Shown here one piece after another: positions 8,044-15,301 of a stretch of DNA of 17,187 nt. Both the position numbers and the translations under genes were made by a program. The first letter of the stretch is position 1; every line of letters starts with the position of its first letter. Source of the DNA: an uncultured Clostridia bacterium (GTDB lineage Bacteria > Bacillota > Clostridia > Oscillospirales > CAG-272); contig CAMFEL010000025.1 in NCBI GenBank assembly GCA_945949385.1, positions 1 to 17,187 on the forward strand. The letters are read 5' to 3'. The notes under the pieces are model-generated. The model searched no databases. It was given only the letters and a program-made list of their open reading frames with translations, and was not told where the DNA came from.

Positions 8044-8110
8044 AACCGCGTTTTTGGGTTTTCACGGAGAATAGTGAACCCGCAGAAAGTCGCTTGAAAG
8101 GAACCTGCAT

Positions 8111-8851
8111 ATGTTTGTTAAAAAGCACGGAAGATTTATATATATTTTCGGCTGCCTTTTGTTTGCGGTTCTCTCTGTTGCGGCGTCCCTTGCCGACAGC
8201 CGTTTCGGCCTTTCCGAAAGATCCCCCATACTTACCGCTTATAAATGCTGTGTCATCGCTGCCTGTCTGGTGTTTCTCAGAAGGGGTGAGTACCGACGCA
8301 GGCCTGCCGCTGCCGCCGCAATGCTGGCGGTGGGGCTGGGCAGCGTGATTCTGACCGCCGCAGGCAGCCTTTACGCCGTAAATGCGCCCCGAACGCTACT
8401 TGACAATCTGTGGTTTGCCTTCTGTGTTCTTGTGTCAGCGGTATCGGAGGAGCTGTATTTCAGAGGCGTTGGAGTGCGCCTTGCGGAGACGGTCAGCGGT
8501 ATAAGGATAAGCGCCGATCGGGGCGGCATTGTAATGCTTTGCGTGGGGTATACGCTCCCCTTGCTTCTCAGCGGTGCGGGCGGCGGAATCATATGGCTTT
8601 TGCAGACTGCGCTTGCCTTCTCCTTCGGACTTTTGTCTCTTGCCCTGTACTGCTCCTGCCGAAGCATAACCGTATGCTGTACAGTTCATTTTCTTATGAG
8701 CTATCTGTCAAGCTTTACGGCGTACAACACCTCTGCACAGTCGCCTATGGCGGGATTTGTGTTCTTTTGCATTCTACACATTGCCGCCGCTGTTTACAAC
8801 ATCGCCATGGGGGTATATGCGCTTAAGAGAAGCCGCAGATACGGAGGATAA
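8111..8851 (+). CDS. CPBP-type intramembrane protease-like protein, atypical
   Basis: Polytopic membrane protein of 246 residues with about six to seven hydrophobic segments. SEELYFRG at 112-119 contains the EExxxR motif (Glu113, Glu114, Arg118) of the CPBP/CAAX-protease-like family (Rce1/Abi). The last conserved motif is seen as HFLMS (193-197), where most members have HxxxN. The middle FxxxH motif is not clear: the expected region reads VGYTLPLLLSGAG and has no His. The protein may therefore be a divergent or inactive member. Family members cleave prenylated proteins or process secreted peptides, and some confer bacteriocin immunity. AAAGGA about eight bases before the ATG supports the start. 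It probably shares the dockerin gene's transcript. A link between the two proteins is suggested only by adjacency. Confidence 0.7.
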   Translation: MFVKKHGRFIYIFGCLLFAVLSVAASLADSRFGLSERSPILTAYKCCVIAACLVFLRRGEYRRRPAAAAAMLAVGLGSVILTAAGSLYAVNAPRTLLDNLWFAFCVLVSAVSEELYFRGVGVRLAETVSGIRISADRGGIVMLCVGYTLPLLLSGAGGGIIWLLQTALAFSFGLLSLALYCSCRSITVCCTVHFLMSYLSSFTAYNTSAQSPMAGFVFFCILHIAAAVYNIAMGVYALKRSRRYGG

Positions 8852-8878
8852 TATTTTATTCAAAATGCGGCGCGGCTA

Positions 8879-8907
8879 TTGAATTTATTGCCTTTTCCTG
8901 CTATACT
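8879..8907 (+). promoter_or_regulatory. Extended -10 promoter of the DUF4838-epimerase unit
   Basis: TTGAAT at 8879-8884, a 17-base spacer and TATACT at 8902-8907, preceded by TG at 8899-8900 (extended -10). Transcription should start near 8914, leaving about 22 bases before the ATG at 8936. The TTG of the -35 is in frame with the gene but cannot be its start. Confidence 0.75.
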
Positions 8908-8935
8908 TTTAATAATCAAAACTAAGGGAGTCATT

Positions 8936-10708
8936 ATGGTTATTGCAGAAAAATTTGAAAGCGGCTATCAGATAATATACCCCGCCTGTCCCACAGAGTC
9001 TTTGGAATTTGCGGTGCAGGAGCTGAAAAAGTATCTTTTCCGCATAACGGGAGCCTGTATTGCCGAATTTGAGGACAACCGCCACCTTGAAGAAAAAGAG
9101 ATCGCCGTGGGCTATACAAACCGCGGAGGCTATACTGACGACGATGTGGCGGCGCTTGGCGACGAGGGCTTTATTATAAAAAGCGAGGGCGAGCGCATTT
9201 ACATAATCGGCAGCGGTGTGCGCGGCGCGCTTTACGGAGTGTATTCTTTTCTTGAAGAATACTGCGGCTGCCGCTTTTACACCAACGATTTTGAAAAGGT
9301 GCCCAAGCGCGAAAAGCTTGAAATAGCGCCTATTGCCGAAAACAGGCAGATCCCTGCCTTTTTCTACCGCAACTCCTACTGGTACAGCGTAACAGACCCG
9401 TATATCAGCGCAAAGCTGAAGATCAACGGCTGCCACGGCAGAGAGCGTTTCCCTGCGAAAATCGGCGGAGATGTGAACTATCAGGGCGGCTTTGAGCACA
9501 CCATCGGCTGGCTGTCCGGCCAGTGCCCCTACGGCGAGAGAGCATGGGTACAGCCCTGCCTTTCGGACGAAAAGGTTTATGAAACGGTGCTGGGCAATGT
9601 GAGAAAAACGCTGGAAGCGCATCCCGATGCAAGGCTTATTTCCATCACTCAGAACGACGGCGACAAGGGCGCCTGCAAGTGCGACAAGTGCCGTGCCGTA
9701 AACGAGGCTGAGGAAAGCGAAATGGGCACTATGCTGAAATTCGTCAACAGAATAGCAGAAGAGCTTGAGGACGAATATCCCAATGTAATGTTCGATACCT
9801 TTGCATACCGCTTTACCAGAAAGCCGCCCCGCAGTATCAGACCCCGCAAAAATGTAATTATCAGGCTTTGCTCCATTGAATGCTGCTTCAGACATCCCAT
9901 TGAGGAATGCAGCGAGACCCCCGGTCATGACGAGGGCGGACGCAGCTTTGCCGAGGATCTTATTGACTGGTCAAAGATCGCTCCCAACCTGACCGTGTGG
10001 AATTATACCACCGACTTTACCAACTTTTCCGTACTGTTTTTCGATCTACCCACTCTTCGCCGCAATGTGCGATACTTTGCGCAGAACGGCGCTACGGGAC
10101 TTTTCGAGCAGGGCAACTTTGCCTCTCCCAACGGTGAATTCGGCGAGCTTAAGGGCAATATAATCTCAAGACTTCTGTGGGATCCCTATATGAGCGAGGA
10201 AAAGTACAGAGAGTACATAACGGAGTTTATCCGCGACTTTTACGGCGCGGGATACAGCCACATAATTGATTACCTGAGCATGGTAAACGAGTCCTCACTT
10301 GACAGCCATTTCGGTATTTACTATGACAATGCCGCAGATTATGTTTGGTGCAGAGACGCTGAAAACCGGCTTGAGGGTCAGAGGCTGTTTATTGAGCGCG
10401 GAAACAAAATGTTTGACGCTGCCGAGGCGGAGGCTGACTCTCCCGAGGCTCTTGCAAATGTCCGCCGCAGCCGAATTCAGCTTATAGATTACATTGATTT
10501 TACCCTGCGTGCAGAGAGAGAGCTTTGCCCCGACGAGGAGGGCAAGGCGGAGTTTTCCCGCAGTCTTTGGGAAAACAACCGCAAGCGCTTTGAATATATG
10601 CGCCGCTACGGTATTACGCACAACCATGAATTCCATCATATAAAATCGCTCAGCGATCCCGACCTTGAACAGCACGCACTGCTGTGGAAGAGACCGGACG
10701 AGCAGTAA
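8936..10708 (+). CDS. DUF4838 domain-containing protein (glycoside hydrolase-like)
   Basis: 590 residues, no signal peptide, so probably cytoplasmic. Residues about 20-125 (ELKKYLFRITG ... GVYSFLEEYCGCRFY) resemble the N-terminal domain found before the barrel in family 67 alpha-glucuronidases. Residues about 140-440 match the pattern of DUF4838 (PF16126): SITQNDGDKGACKCDKC at 236-252 with the NDG and CxCxxC elements, then TFAYRFTRKPP, VWNYTTDFTNF and GLFEQGNF. A helical C-terminal region follows. DUF4838 proteins are thought to be TIM-barrel glycosidase relatives, but I know of no settled activity. AAGGGAG five to six bases before the ATG supports the start; the frame continues upstream only across the promoter. 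The epimerase-like gene follows 23 bases later, suggesting a shared sugar substrate. Glu/Asp catalytic residues cannot be assigned from this sequence alone. Confidence 0.8.
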   Translation: MVIAEKFESGYQIIYPACPTESLEFAVQELKKYLFRITGACIAEFEDNRHLEEKEIAVGYTNRGGYTDDDVAALGDEGFIIKSEGERIYIIGSGVRGALYGVYSFLEEYCGCRFYTNDFEKVPKREKLEIAPIAENRQIPAFFYRNSYWYSVTDPYISAKLKINGCHGRERFPAKIGGDVNYQGGFEHTIGWLSGQCPYGERAWVQPCLSDEKVYETVLGNVRKTLEAHPDARLISITQNDGDKGACKCDKCRAVNEAEESEMGTMLKFVNRIAEELEDEYPNVMFDTFAYRFTRKPPRSIRPRKNVIIRLCSIECCFRHPIEECSETPGHDEGGRSFAEDLIDWSKIAPNLTVWNYTTDFTNFSVLFFDLPTLRRNVRYFAQNGATGLFEQGNFASPNGEFGELKGNIISRLLWDPYMSEEKYREYITEFIRDFYGAGYSHIIDYLSMVNESSLDSHFGIYYDNAADYVWCRDAENRLEGQRLFIERGNKMFDAAEAEADSPEALANVRRSRIQLIDYIDFTLRAERELCPDEEGKAEFSRSLWENNRKRFEYMRRYGITHNHEFHHIKSLSDPDLEQHALLWKRPDEQ

Positions 10709-10731
10709 AGATAACAACGGAGGAAACTGTT

Positions 10732-11640
10732 ATGAAACTCGGAATGATTATGCCTTTTTCCGCTGACAGCTTTGAGAAGGCAAAGGAACTGGGTCTTGAC
10801 TTTGTGGAGTTTGACCTTAACCACCCCAACTATTGGGGCGTGAATATGGACTCCATCCTGCCGCAAACCGGTGAAATCAAAGCGGCAATGGAGCGCACCG
10901 GCGTAGCCGTTGGCGGCGTCGGACGCTGGGGAAGCCAGATAATAGCTGCCGACGGCAGTATTATCGAGCATGAGCTGGACGAGGTGAAAAAGGCAATTGA
11001 CTTTGCCGCCTCCGTGGGATGCGAAAACTATCTCGTTTCCTGCAACTACGCGCCGGAGCTGACATACTACAAAAACCTTACCGCTTCCATAAATGTACTG
11101 AATAAGATCGTTGAGTACGCAAAGAAGTACGGCATTACCGTTTCCATCGTCAACTGCATGATGGGCAATAACTATATCCGCACGCCCGAGCAGTGGAAAA
11201 TCGTGCTTGACGAGGTGCCGGGACTTAAAATCAAGTACGACCCGTCTCACAGCTTTGTTCACGGCGGCGACCGCGGCGCTTATATGGAAGAGGGCATGAT
11301 GTGGGGAGACCGCTTCGGATATGTGCATATCAAGGGCGTTATCCAGTACGGCGACTCCGAGGAAGTTGAGTCTTGGGATCGCTTTGAACTGATCAAAAAG
11401 CACCCTGAGCTTAAGGATGTGCTTCCTCAAAGCTTCAGCCACAAGAGTTACGACAATCCTCCCGCAGGACTTGACTCTATCAACTGGAGAGCCTTCTTCG
11501 GTGTTCTTTACAAGTACGGCTTTGACGGCTGCTGCTCCATTGAGCCTCATTCCGCTTCGTGGTACGGCGAAAAGGGCGACTGGGGCGTAAAGTATACAAT
11601 TAAGTATATCAGAAGCCTGATGATGGATCTGAATGCGTAA
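10732..11640 (+). CDS. Sugar phosphate isomerase/epimerase-like TIM-barrel protein
   Basis: 302 residues of the xylose isomerase-like/AP-endonuclease-2 TIM-barrel superfamily. MKLGMIMPFS is the first strand, followed by ELGLDFVEFD, VGCENYLVS, the KYDPSHS strand (168-174), GYVHIKG (196-202) and CSIEPHS (268-274). Asp170, His173, His199 and Glu271 sit where this superfamily usually binds a divalent metal. The usual metal-binding Glu of the LENH strand is not seen: the aligned segment reads SIVNCM (138-143). The metal site may thus be altered. GGAGGAAA before the ATG fixes the start, and a GTG 48 bases upstream lies inside the previous gene. It is the second gene of the unit with DUF4838 and is followed by a terminator. 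Members interconvert or dehydrate sugars and keto-sugars; the substrate here is unknown. Confidence 0.8.
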   Translation: MKLGMIMPFSADSFEKAKELGLDFVEFDLNHPNYWGVNMDSILPQTGEIKAAMERTGVAVGGVGRWGSQIIAADGSIIEHELDEVKKAIDFAASVGCENYLVSCNYAPELTYYKNLTASINVLNKIVEYAKKYGITVSIVNCMMGNNYIRTPEQWKIVLDEVPGLKIKYDPSHSFVHGGDRGAYMEEGMMWGDRFGYVHIKGVIQYGDSEEVESWDRFELIKKHPELKDVLPQSFSHKSYDNPPAGLDSINWRAFFGVLYKYGFDGCCSIEPHSASWYGEKGDWGVKYTIKYIRSLMMDLNA

Positions 11641-11654
11641 ATATAAAGAAAGCA

Positions 11655-11689
11655 AAAACTCCGCTTCGCATTTTGCAGAGCGGAGTTTT
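11655..11689. terminator. Bidirectional intrinsic terminator
   Basis: An 11-bp perfect stem AAAACTCCGCT/AGCGGAGTTTT (arms 11655-11665 and 11679-11689) with a 13-base loop. It lies between the convergent epimerase gene and the phosphopantetheinyl transferase gene, and its A/T-rich ends can serve either strand. Confidence 0.8.
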
Positions 11690-11697
11690 GTCTTTGA

Positions 11698-12225
11698 TTA
11701 TCTGAAGCAGACGCACAGCCTGTATGAGCCGGAACAAAGGTCAACGGTAAAGCTTTCGTATTTGCAGCCGCTGTCGGAGCGCTTGCACAGAACACCGTCT
11801 CCGCAAAGCTTTCCGAAAGCCTCCCGCCTTGTCCAAAGGCTGAAAAACTCCTCGGCGGAGGAAACGGCAGTGGCAAAGAAACGCTCATACACGCGGGAAA
11901 GTCGGGCTGTATCGGCGTCAGAGTCAATAAACTCGGCGTCAAGTCCTACTTCCGTACCCGAAAAGGGAAGCGTAATCAATTTGATGTCTTTTTCGCCCCA
12001 CGCCTTGATTTCTATATCTGTTATAAGCGCGCAAGCCGCAAGGCGATTGGAGTGAGTCACGGAAAAATCGGCACCGCCGCAGAGCGCGTAAGGTCTGCCG
12101 CCCTCTTTTTTTGCAAACTCCGTCTTTATACCCGCGGCACGAAACAGACTGTCGCGGCACATGATTCCCGCTTCGTGCTGTGACGCCCGAAGCGTATCTG
12201 TCGCCATGTAAGCAATATAAATCAT
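11698..12225 (-). CDS. 4'-phosphopantetheinyl transferase (Sfp-like)
   Basis: Protein of 175 residues, probably transferring phosphopantetheine from coenzyme A to a serine of a carrier protein in the cytoplasm. GGRPYAL (42-48) precedes SVTHS (55-59). VGLDAE (93-98) supplies the magnesium ligands Asp96 and Glu98, and WTRREAFGK (131-139) carries Glu135 and Lys139. These are the three hallmark blocks of the Sfp/AcpT superfamily. It is shorter than Bacillus Sfp (about 224), mainly at the N-terminus. The ATG at 12225 overlaps the tagA stop as ATGA, indicating translational coupling; open frame further upstream only shadows tagA. The acyl carrier protein about 1 kb upstream on the same strand (Ser34) is an obvious candidate substrate, but the enzyme may also serve the fatty-acid synthesis carrier if no AcpS exists elsewhere. 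Confidence 0.85.
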   Translation of the reverse strand: MIYIAYMATDTLRASQHEAGIMCRDSLFRAAGIKTEFAKKEGGRPYALCGGADFSVTHSNRLAACALITDIEIKAWGEKDIKLITLPFSGTEVGLDAEFIDSDADTARLSRVYERFFATAVSSAEEFFSLWTRREAFGKLCGDGVLCKRSDSGCKYESFTVDLCSGSYRLCVCFR

Positions 12226-13001
12226 TTTGATTTCTTGCCGCTTATTTTGCAGCGCCATGTGCCGAAATAGAATTTCGGCAGGCTCATCATTCTGCCGATT
12301 CGACGGGGCTCGCAAAGCAGACGGTAAAACCATTCAAGTCCAAGACTGATAAACAGCTTGGGTGCGCGCTTTAGGTTTCCGGAATACACATCCAGACTGC
12401 CGCCCAGCCCCAGAAAAACTTTTACATTTGGCAGTTTTTCCCGGTTTGCGGCGATCCATTTTTCCTGAAGCGGAGCACCAAGACACACAAACAGAATCTC
12501 CGCACCCGACTCGTTTATAAGGCGCAGGGTCTCGTTGTTCTCCTCGCCCTCTTTTTTGAAATAGCCGTGGCGTGTGCCGGCGATTTTTATACCCGGGTGT
12601 TTTTCTTCAAATACCTTTTTGCATTGGTCTGCCACCGACACTCCCGAGGGCGTTCTGCTTTCGTCGCTGCCGCCGAAAAGAAATACTCCCGCGCCGCTTT
12701 CCGCCGCGGCTTCAAGTACTCGCTCGCCAAGTTCAATTCCGGCGACCTTGCCTTTAAGGGGGGTACCGAGGATACGGGCGGCCTTAACTACGCCCACTCC
12801 GTCTGGCACCACAAGCTCCGCCGAGTTAATAAGCTTGCAGAAGTCCGCGTCGTTTATACACAGCTGCACTATTTCCGCATTCGGGGTGTAAACCGCGGTT
12901 TGTATGCCGACCTTCAGATTTTCTTTTATAAATTCCGTCGCTTCATCAATATCCACATTTGAAATATTGACTCCGCGCACATTGATTTTTTCGATTTCCA
13001 C
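12222..13001 (-). CDS. tagA: WecB/TagA/CpsF family glycosyltransferase
   Basis: Glycosyltransferase of 259 residues (GT26). Its best-known members add ManNAc to undecaprenyl-diphosphate-GlcNAc to make the wall teichoic acid linkage unit on the inner membrane face. Signatures: TPNAEIV (39-45), VPDGVGVVKAA (65-75) with the conserved Asp, LFGG (108-111), GAPLQEKWI (175-183), GLGGSLDVYSG (198-208), KRAP (211-214) and GLEWFYRL (221-228). The C-terminal basic appendage (RRIGRMMSLPKF onward), which contacts the membrane in TagA, is present. The frame is open to a TTG at 13019, but AAAGGA lies just inside it and is spaced for the GTG at 13001, which I prefer. The 103 bases upstream contain no convincing promoter, so read-through from the carrier-protein unit is possible. 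The PPTase gene overlaps its end by four bases. Confidence 0.88.
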   Translation of the reverse strand: MEIEKINVRGVNISNVDIDEATEFIKENLKVGIQTAVYTPNAEIVQLCINDADFCKLINSAELVVPDGVGVVKAARILGTPLKGKVAGIELGERVLEAAAESGAGVFLFGGSDESRTPSGVSVADQCKKVFEEKHPGIKIAGTRHGYFKKEGEENNETLRLINESGAEILFVCLGAPLQEKWIAANREKLPNVKVFLGLGGSLDVYSGNLKRAPKLFISLGLEWFYRLLCEPRRIGRMMSLPKFYFGTWRCKISGKKSK

Positions 13002-13104
13002 CTGAAAAATTCCTTTCAAAAATGTGCGGGATCGCCGCAGCGAGCAGCGTGAAGATTGCAGTATCTCCTGCGCAGCAGCGTTCTCATACAGTTATAAAGA
13101 GTGA

Positions 13105-13132
13105 AGAAAAGGCTGCCGAGGCAGCCTTTTCT
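13105..13132. terminator. Intrinsic terminator after the carrier-protein gene
   Basis: A perfect 12-bp stem, arms 13105-13116 and 13121-13132 (core GGCTGC/GCAGCC), with the tetraloop CGAG on the plus strand and A/T-rich ends. It lies four bases past the carrier-protein stop and separates the ligase-carrier unit from tagA, unless read-through occurs. Confidence 0.85.
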
Positions 13133-13135
13133 TTT

Positions 13136-13369
13136 TCAGCCGTTCTGAGCGGATTTTTCCATGTATGAGACTACATCGCCCACGGTGATAAAGCCGCGGA
13201 TGTCGTCATCGCTGACGGCAACGCCGAATTTGTCCTCACAGAGAAGAACAAGGTCTGCAAGCTCCAGGGAGTTGAGTCCCAAATCAGAGGTAAGCTGTGC
13301 TTCGGGTTTGATCTCTTCCTCCTTGACGTCCATCTCGGAAACAAGGATCTCTTTCAGTTTTTCAAACAT
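13136..13369 (-). CDS. Acyl carrier protein
   Basis: Carrier protein of 77 residues, acidic and helical. The phosphopantetheine attachment site is Ser34 in SDLGLNSLELADLV (28-41). The usual fatty-acid synthesis AcpP reads LGADSLD at this point, so GLNSLE points to a specialised carrier, not necessarily the housekeeping one. Helices before and after the site fit the four-helix PP-binding fold (PF00550). AAGGAG six bases before the ATG gives a strong start. It begins 30 bases after the acyl-activating ligase and ends just before a terminator, so the two form one unit. The ligase may charge this carrier with an acyl group directly, as in acyl-ACP ligase/ACP pairs; this is inferred from adjacency. 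The PPTase downstream could convert it to the holo form. Confidence 0.92.
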   Translation of the reverse strand: MFEKLKEILVSEMDVKEEEIKPEAQLTSDLGLNSLELADLVLLCEDKFGVAVSDDDIRGFITVGDVVSYMEKSAQNG

Positions 13370-13399
13370 ATTTTACTCCTTACAGTTGCTTTTCAATAA

Positions 13400-15106
13400 T
13401 TACTTTACAAGAAAACGTTTGATTTTCTTGGTAAGTGTTTTTTCAAAGTCCTCGTGCCTGATTTCAAAGCGGTTGATATGCTTGTAGGCAGGGAGAGTGC
13501 GGTTGATCTGCGCAATTGCTTCCTTGAGAATAAGGCTTGCGGCAGTATCGCTTGTGCCCTCGCCGAGAACATCGTAATCGGGAACGATAACTGCGGTAAT
13601 AACCGTCTCGCCGTCGTCTCCGTCGCGTCCGATAACAACACATTCGCGAACCGCGGTTATTCTGTGCAGTCTTTCTTCCAGCTCCTCGGGGAACACATTC
13701 TTGCCGTTGGAGGCGATAATAACGTTTTTAAGTCTGCCGGTGATTGTTATATAACCCGCTTTATCCAACTTGCCGATGTCGCCCGTGCCGAACCAGCCGT
13801 CATCGGTAAAGGCTGCGCGGGTAGCTTCTTCGTTTTCGTAGTAGCCCTTCATAACATTGGCGCCGCGCACAAGTATTTCGCCCTCGCCGTTTTCGGACTC
13901 AGCCATAGGAGCAATCTTTACTTCGCAGAAGTCCACAGGCTGACCGATGGTTTCAAATTTAACCTTGCCGGTACGGTTAACGGAAACAAGGGGAGAGCAC
14001 TGCGTAATACCGTAGCTCTGGAAAACGGAAATTCCGAAGGAATAGAAGTCGCGGATTATCTGAGGATCGATGGGAGCGCCGCCTACTACGATGCTCTTAA
14101 GTCTTCCGCCGAAGGCGCCGGTTATCTCGCCGAACAGCTTTTCGCGGTTGTCAATGCCCAGCTTCAGAAGCTGATCGCTTATAGCCATACCTGCGCGCAC
14201 CTTTTTCTCTATGCCCTTGCGCTTTATCTCAGCCCATATCTTTTTGTGAACGGTCTCAAGGAAAAGCGGAACAAGTATAAGGGATGTGGGCTTGTACTCC
14301 TTGAAGCAGCGGGTGGCATATCTTATGCCCTCGCACACATAAGTGGTGCAGCCCAGATTTGTTGCGGCTATCTGACCCGTGGTCAGCTCGTATGTGTGGT
14401 GAATGGGAAGCACTGACACGAAAACATCGTCGGGACCGTACTGCGTGGAAAGGCAGGAGGCGTTGGCGGAAGCCACAATGTTGCCCTGCGACAGCATTAC
14501 TCCCTTGCTGGAGCCGGTGGTGCCGGAGGTGAAGAGAATTGCGGACACCTTGTCAAGGTCGATAACAGCGTCCTCGAAGGAGGTATCGCCGTTTTCAACT
14601 GCGTCCTTGCCCAGCTTTATCATTTCGTCGAATTCAATACACTTGTCGCTGTCGAGTTTGCAGTCTGCGGAGATATAGTATTCAAGAAAATCGGCCTTGG
14701 GCAGGATCTCCTCGATCTTCGGCTCCATAGCAGAGGTATAAACCACTGCACAGCACTTGGAAATTTTCATGAACTCAGCCATCTGCGCGGCGTCAAGCTC
14801 ATGGTCGAGGGGAACTATAATGCCTCCGGTTATCATTACGGAGTAGAAAGCGGCAGTCCACGCGGGATGAGTGTCACCGGTTACCGCAATAGTTTTTCCC
14901 GCAAGCCCCTTCAGGGTCAGAGCTGTGGAAAAAGCGCGGACATTTTCGTAAAACTCGGCATAGGAAATGCTGCAAAGCTCTCCGTTTACTTTATAGTTAT
15001 ACAGCGCCTTGTCTCCGAAGCGCTCGGCGCTGGTACGGAGCATCTGACGGAAGTCTTCAATGAATTTGGGTGCTTCAACGGGTTTAAGATTATTGTAAGT
15101 AGCCAT
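13400..15106 (-). CDS. AMP-dependent acyl-activating ligase (long-chain acyl-CoA/ACP synthetase family)
   Basis: ANL-superfamily adenylating enzyme of 568 residues that activates a carboxylic acid with ATP and passes it to a thiol. The phosphate loop is FTSGTTGSSKG (192-202). VVGGAPID (340-347) and QSYGITQCSP (363-372) follow, then GWFGTGDIG (437-445) and GRLKNVIIASNGKNVFPEELE (457-477). The C-terminal lysine motif is TLTKKIKR (557-564), probably with Lys561 as the acyl-adenylation lysine. The length and motifs match FadD-type long-chain synthetases rather than DltA. There is no signal peptide. Start at MATYNN; an ATG-proximal GGAAAG and a GGAG further up are the only Shine-Dalgarno candidates. 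A perfect promoter lies 90 bases upstream. The partner gene downstream is a stand-alone acyl carrier protein, so the acceptor may be that carrier rather than CoA. Confidence 0.9.
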   Translation of the reverse strand: MATYNNLKPVEAPKFIEDFRQMLRTSAERFGDKALYNYKVNGELCSISYAEFYENVRAFSTALTLKGLAGKTIAVTGDTHPAWTAAFYSVMITGGIIVPLDHELDAAQMAEFMKISKCCAVVYTSAMEPKIEEILPKADFLEYYISADCKLDSDKCIEFDEMIKLGKDAVENGDTSFEDAVIDLDKVSAILFTSGTTGSSKGVMLSQGNIVASANASCLSTQYGPDDVFVSVLPIHHTYELTTGQIAATNLGCTTYVCEGIRYATRCFKEYKPTSLILVPLFLETVHKKIWAEIKRKGIEKKVRAGMAISDQLLKLGIDNREKLFGEITGAFGGRLKSIVVGGAPIDPQIIRDFYSFGISVFQSYGITQCSPLVSVNRTGKVKFETIGQPVDFCEVKIAPMAESENGEGEILVRGANVMKGYYENEEATRAAFTDDGWFGTGDIGKLDKAGYITITGRLKNVIIASNGKNVFPEELEERLHRITAVRECVVIGRDGDDGETVITAVIVPDYDVLGEGTSDTAASLILKEAIAQINRTLPAYKHINRFEIRHEDFEKTLTKKIKRFLVK

Positions 15107-15134
15107 ATCTTTCCGTTTCTCCGGCTGGAATTTT

Positions 15135-15171
15135 ACTGTGCCGTATGCCGGCGGGCACAGTTCCGTATGCC
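15135..15171. repeat. Leader hairpin and 9-base direct repeat upstream of the acyl ligase
   Basis: Within the ligase leader, ACTGTGCC (15135-15142) and GGCACAGT (15154-15161) form a perfect 8-bp inverted repeat. CCGTATGCC occurs twice in direct orientation (15141-15149 and 15163-15171), 22 bases apart, about two helical turns. It may be an RNA stem-loop or a regulator site. It does not resemble the FapR operator, and the regulator is unknown. Confidence 0.5.
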
Positions 15172-15196
15172 TGCAAAAATGCAAATATACACTATT

Positions 15197-15225
15197 ATTA
15201 TAAAGAAAAGCAGTCTTTATGTCAA
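15197..15225 (-). promoter_or_regulatory. Perfect consensus promoter of the acyl ligase-carrier unit
   Basis: On the minus strand TTGACA (15220-15225), a 17-base spacer and TATAAT (15197-15202) match the sigma-A consensus at all 12 positions. Transcription should start near 15190, giving a leader of about 84 bases with the hairpin at 15135-15161. Confidence 0.9.
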
Positions 15226-15261
15226 GGTTTTTGCGGTAAAAAACAGGGCGTCGGAAATACG

Positions 15262-15291
15262 AAAGAGCCGCGGCGCTTGCCTCGGCTCTTT
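15262..15291 (-). terminator. Intrinsic terminator after the aldolase gene
   Basis: Stem AAAGAGCCG/CGGCTCTTT (arms 15262-15270 and 15283-15291) with an inner GGC/GCC pair around a GCTT loop. It begins 11 bases beyond the aldolase stop codon. The T-run on the minus strand is short, so efficiency is uncertain. Confidence 0.7.
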
Positions 15292-15301
15292 TATAAATCT
15301 G

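Noticed and set aside
8056..8081. Inverted repeat GGGTTTTCAC/GTGAACCC between the dockerin and CPBP-like genes
   Set aside because: It has a bulge and no following T-run, so it is not a convincing terminator; possibly a weak RNA hairpin.
8040..8348. Open frame overlapping the dockerin stop and the CPBP-like gene
   Set aside because: It is out of frame with the membrane protein, which has the better Shine-Dalgarno and the EELYFR motif; composition is that of a frame shadow.
8909..11655. Long open frames on the minus strand opposite DUF4838 and the epimerase (8909-9928 and 10636-11655)
   Set aside because: They run antisense to well-supported genes and through promoter and terminator regions, with no ribosome site or recognisable domain.
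13002..13104. Promoter for tagA in the GC-rich leader with repeated GCAGC
   Set aside because: TATAAC and GATACT hexamers occur but none has a credible -35 at 16-18 bases, and one would sit inside the terminator.
13136..15106. Reading the ligase and carrier as DltA and DltC
   Set aside because: The ligase has FadD-type length and motifs and there is no DltB or DltD nearby.
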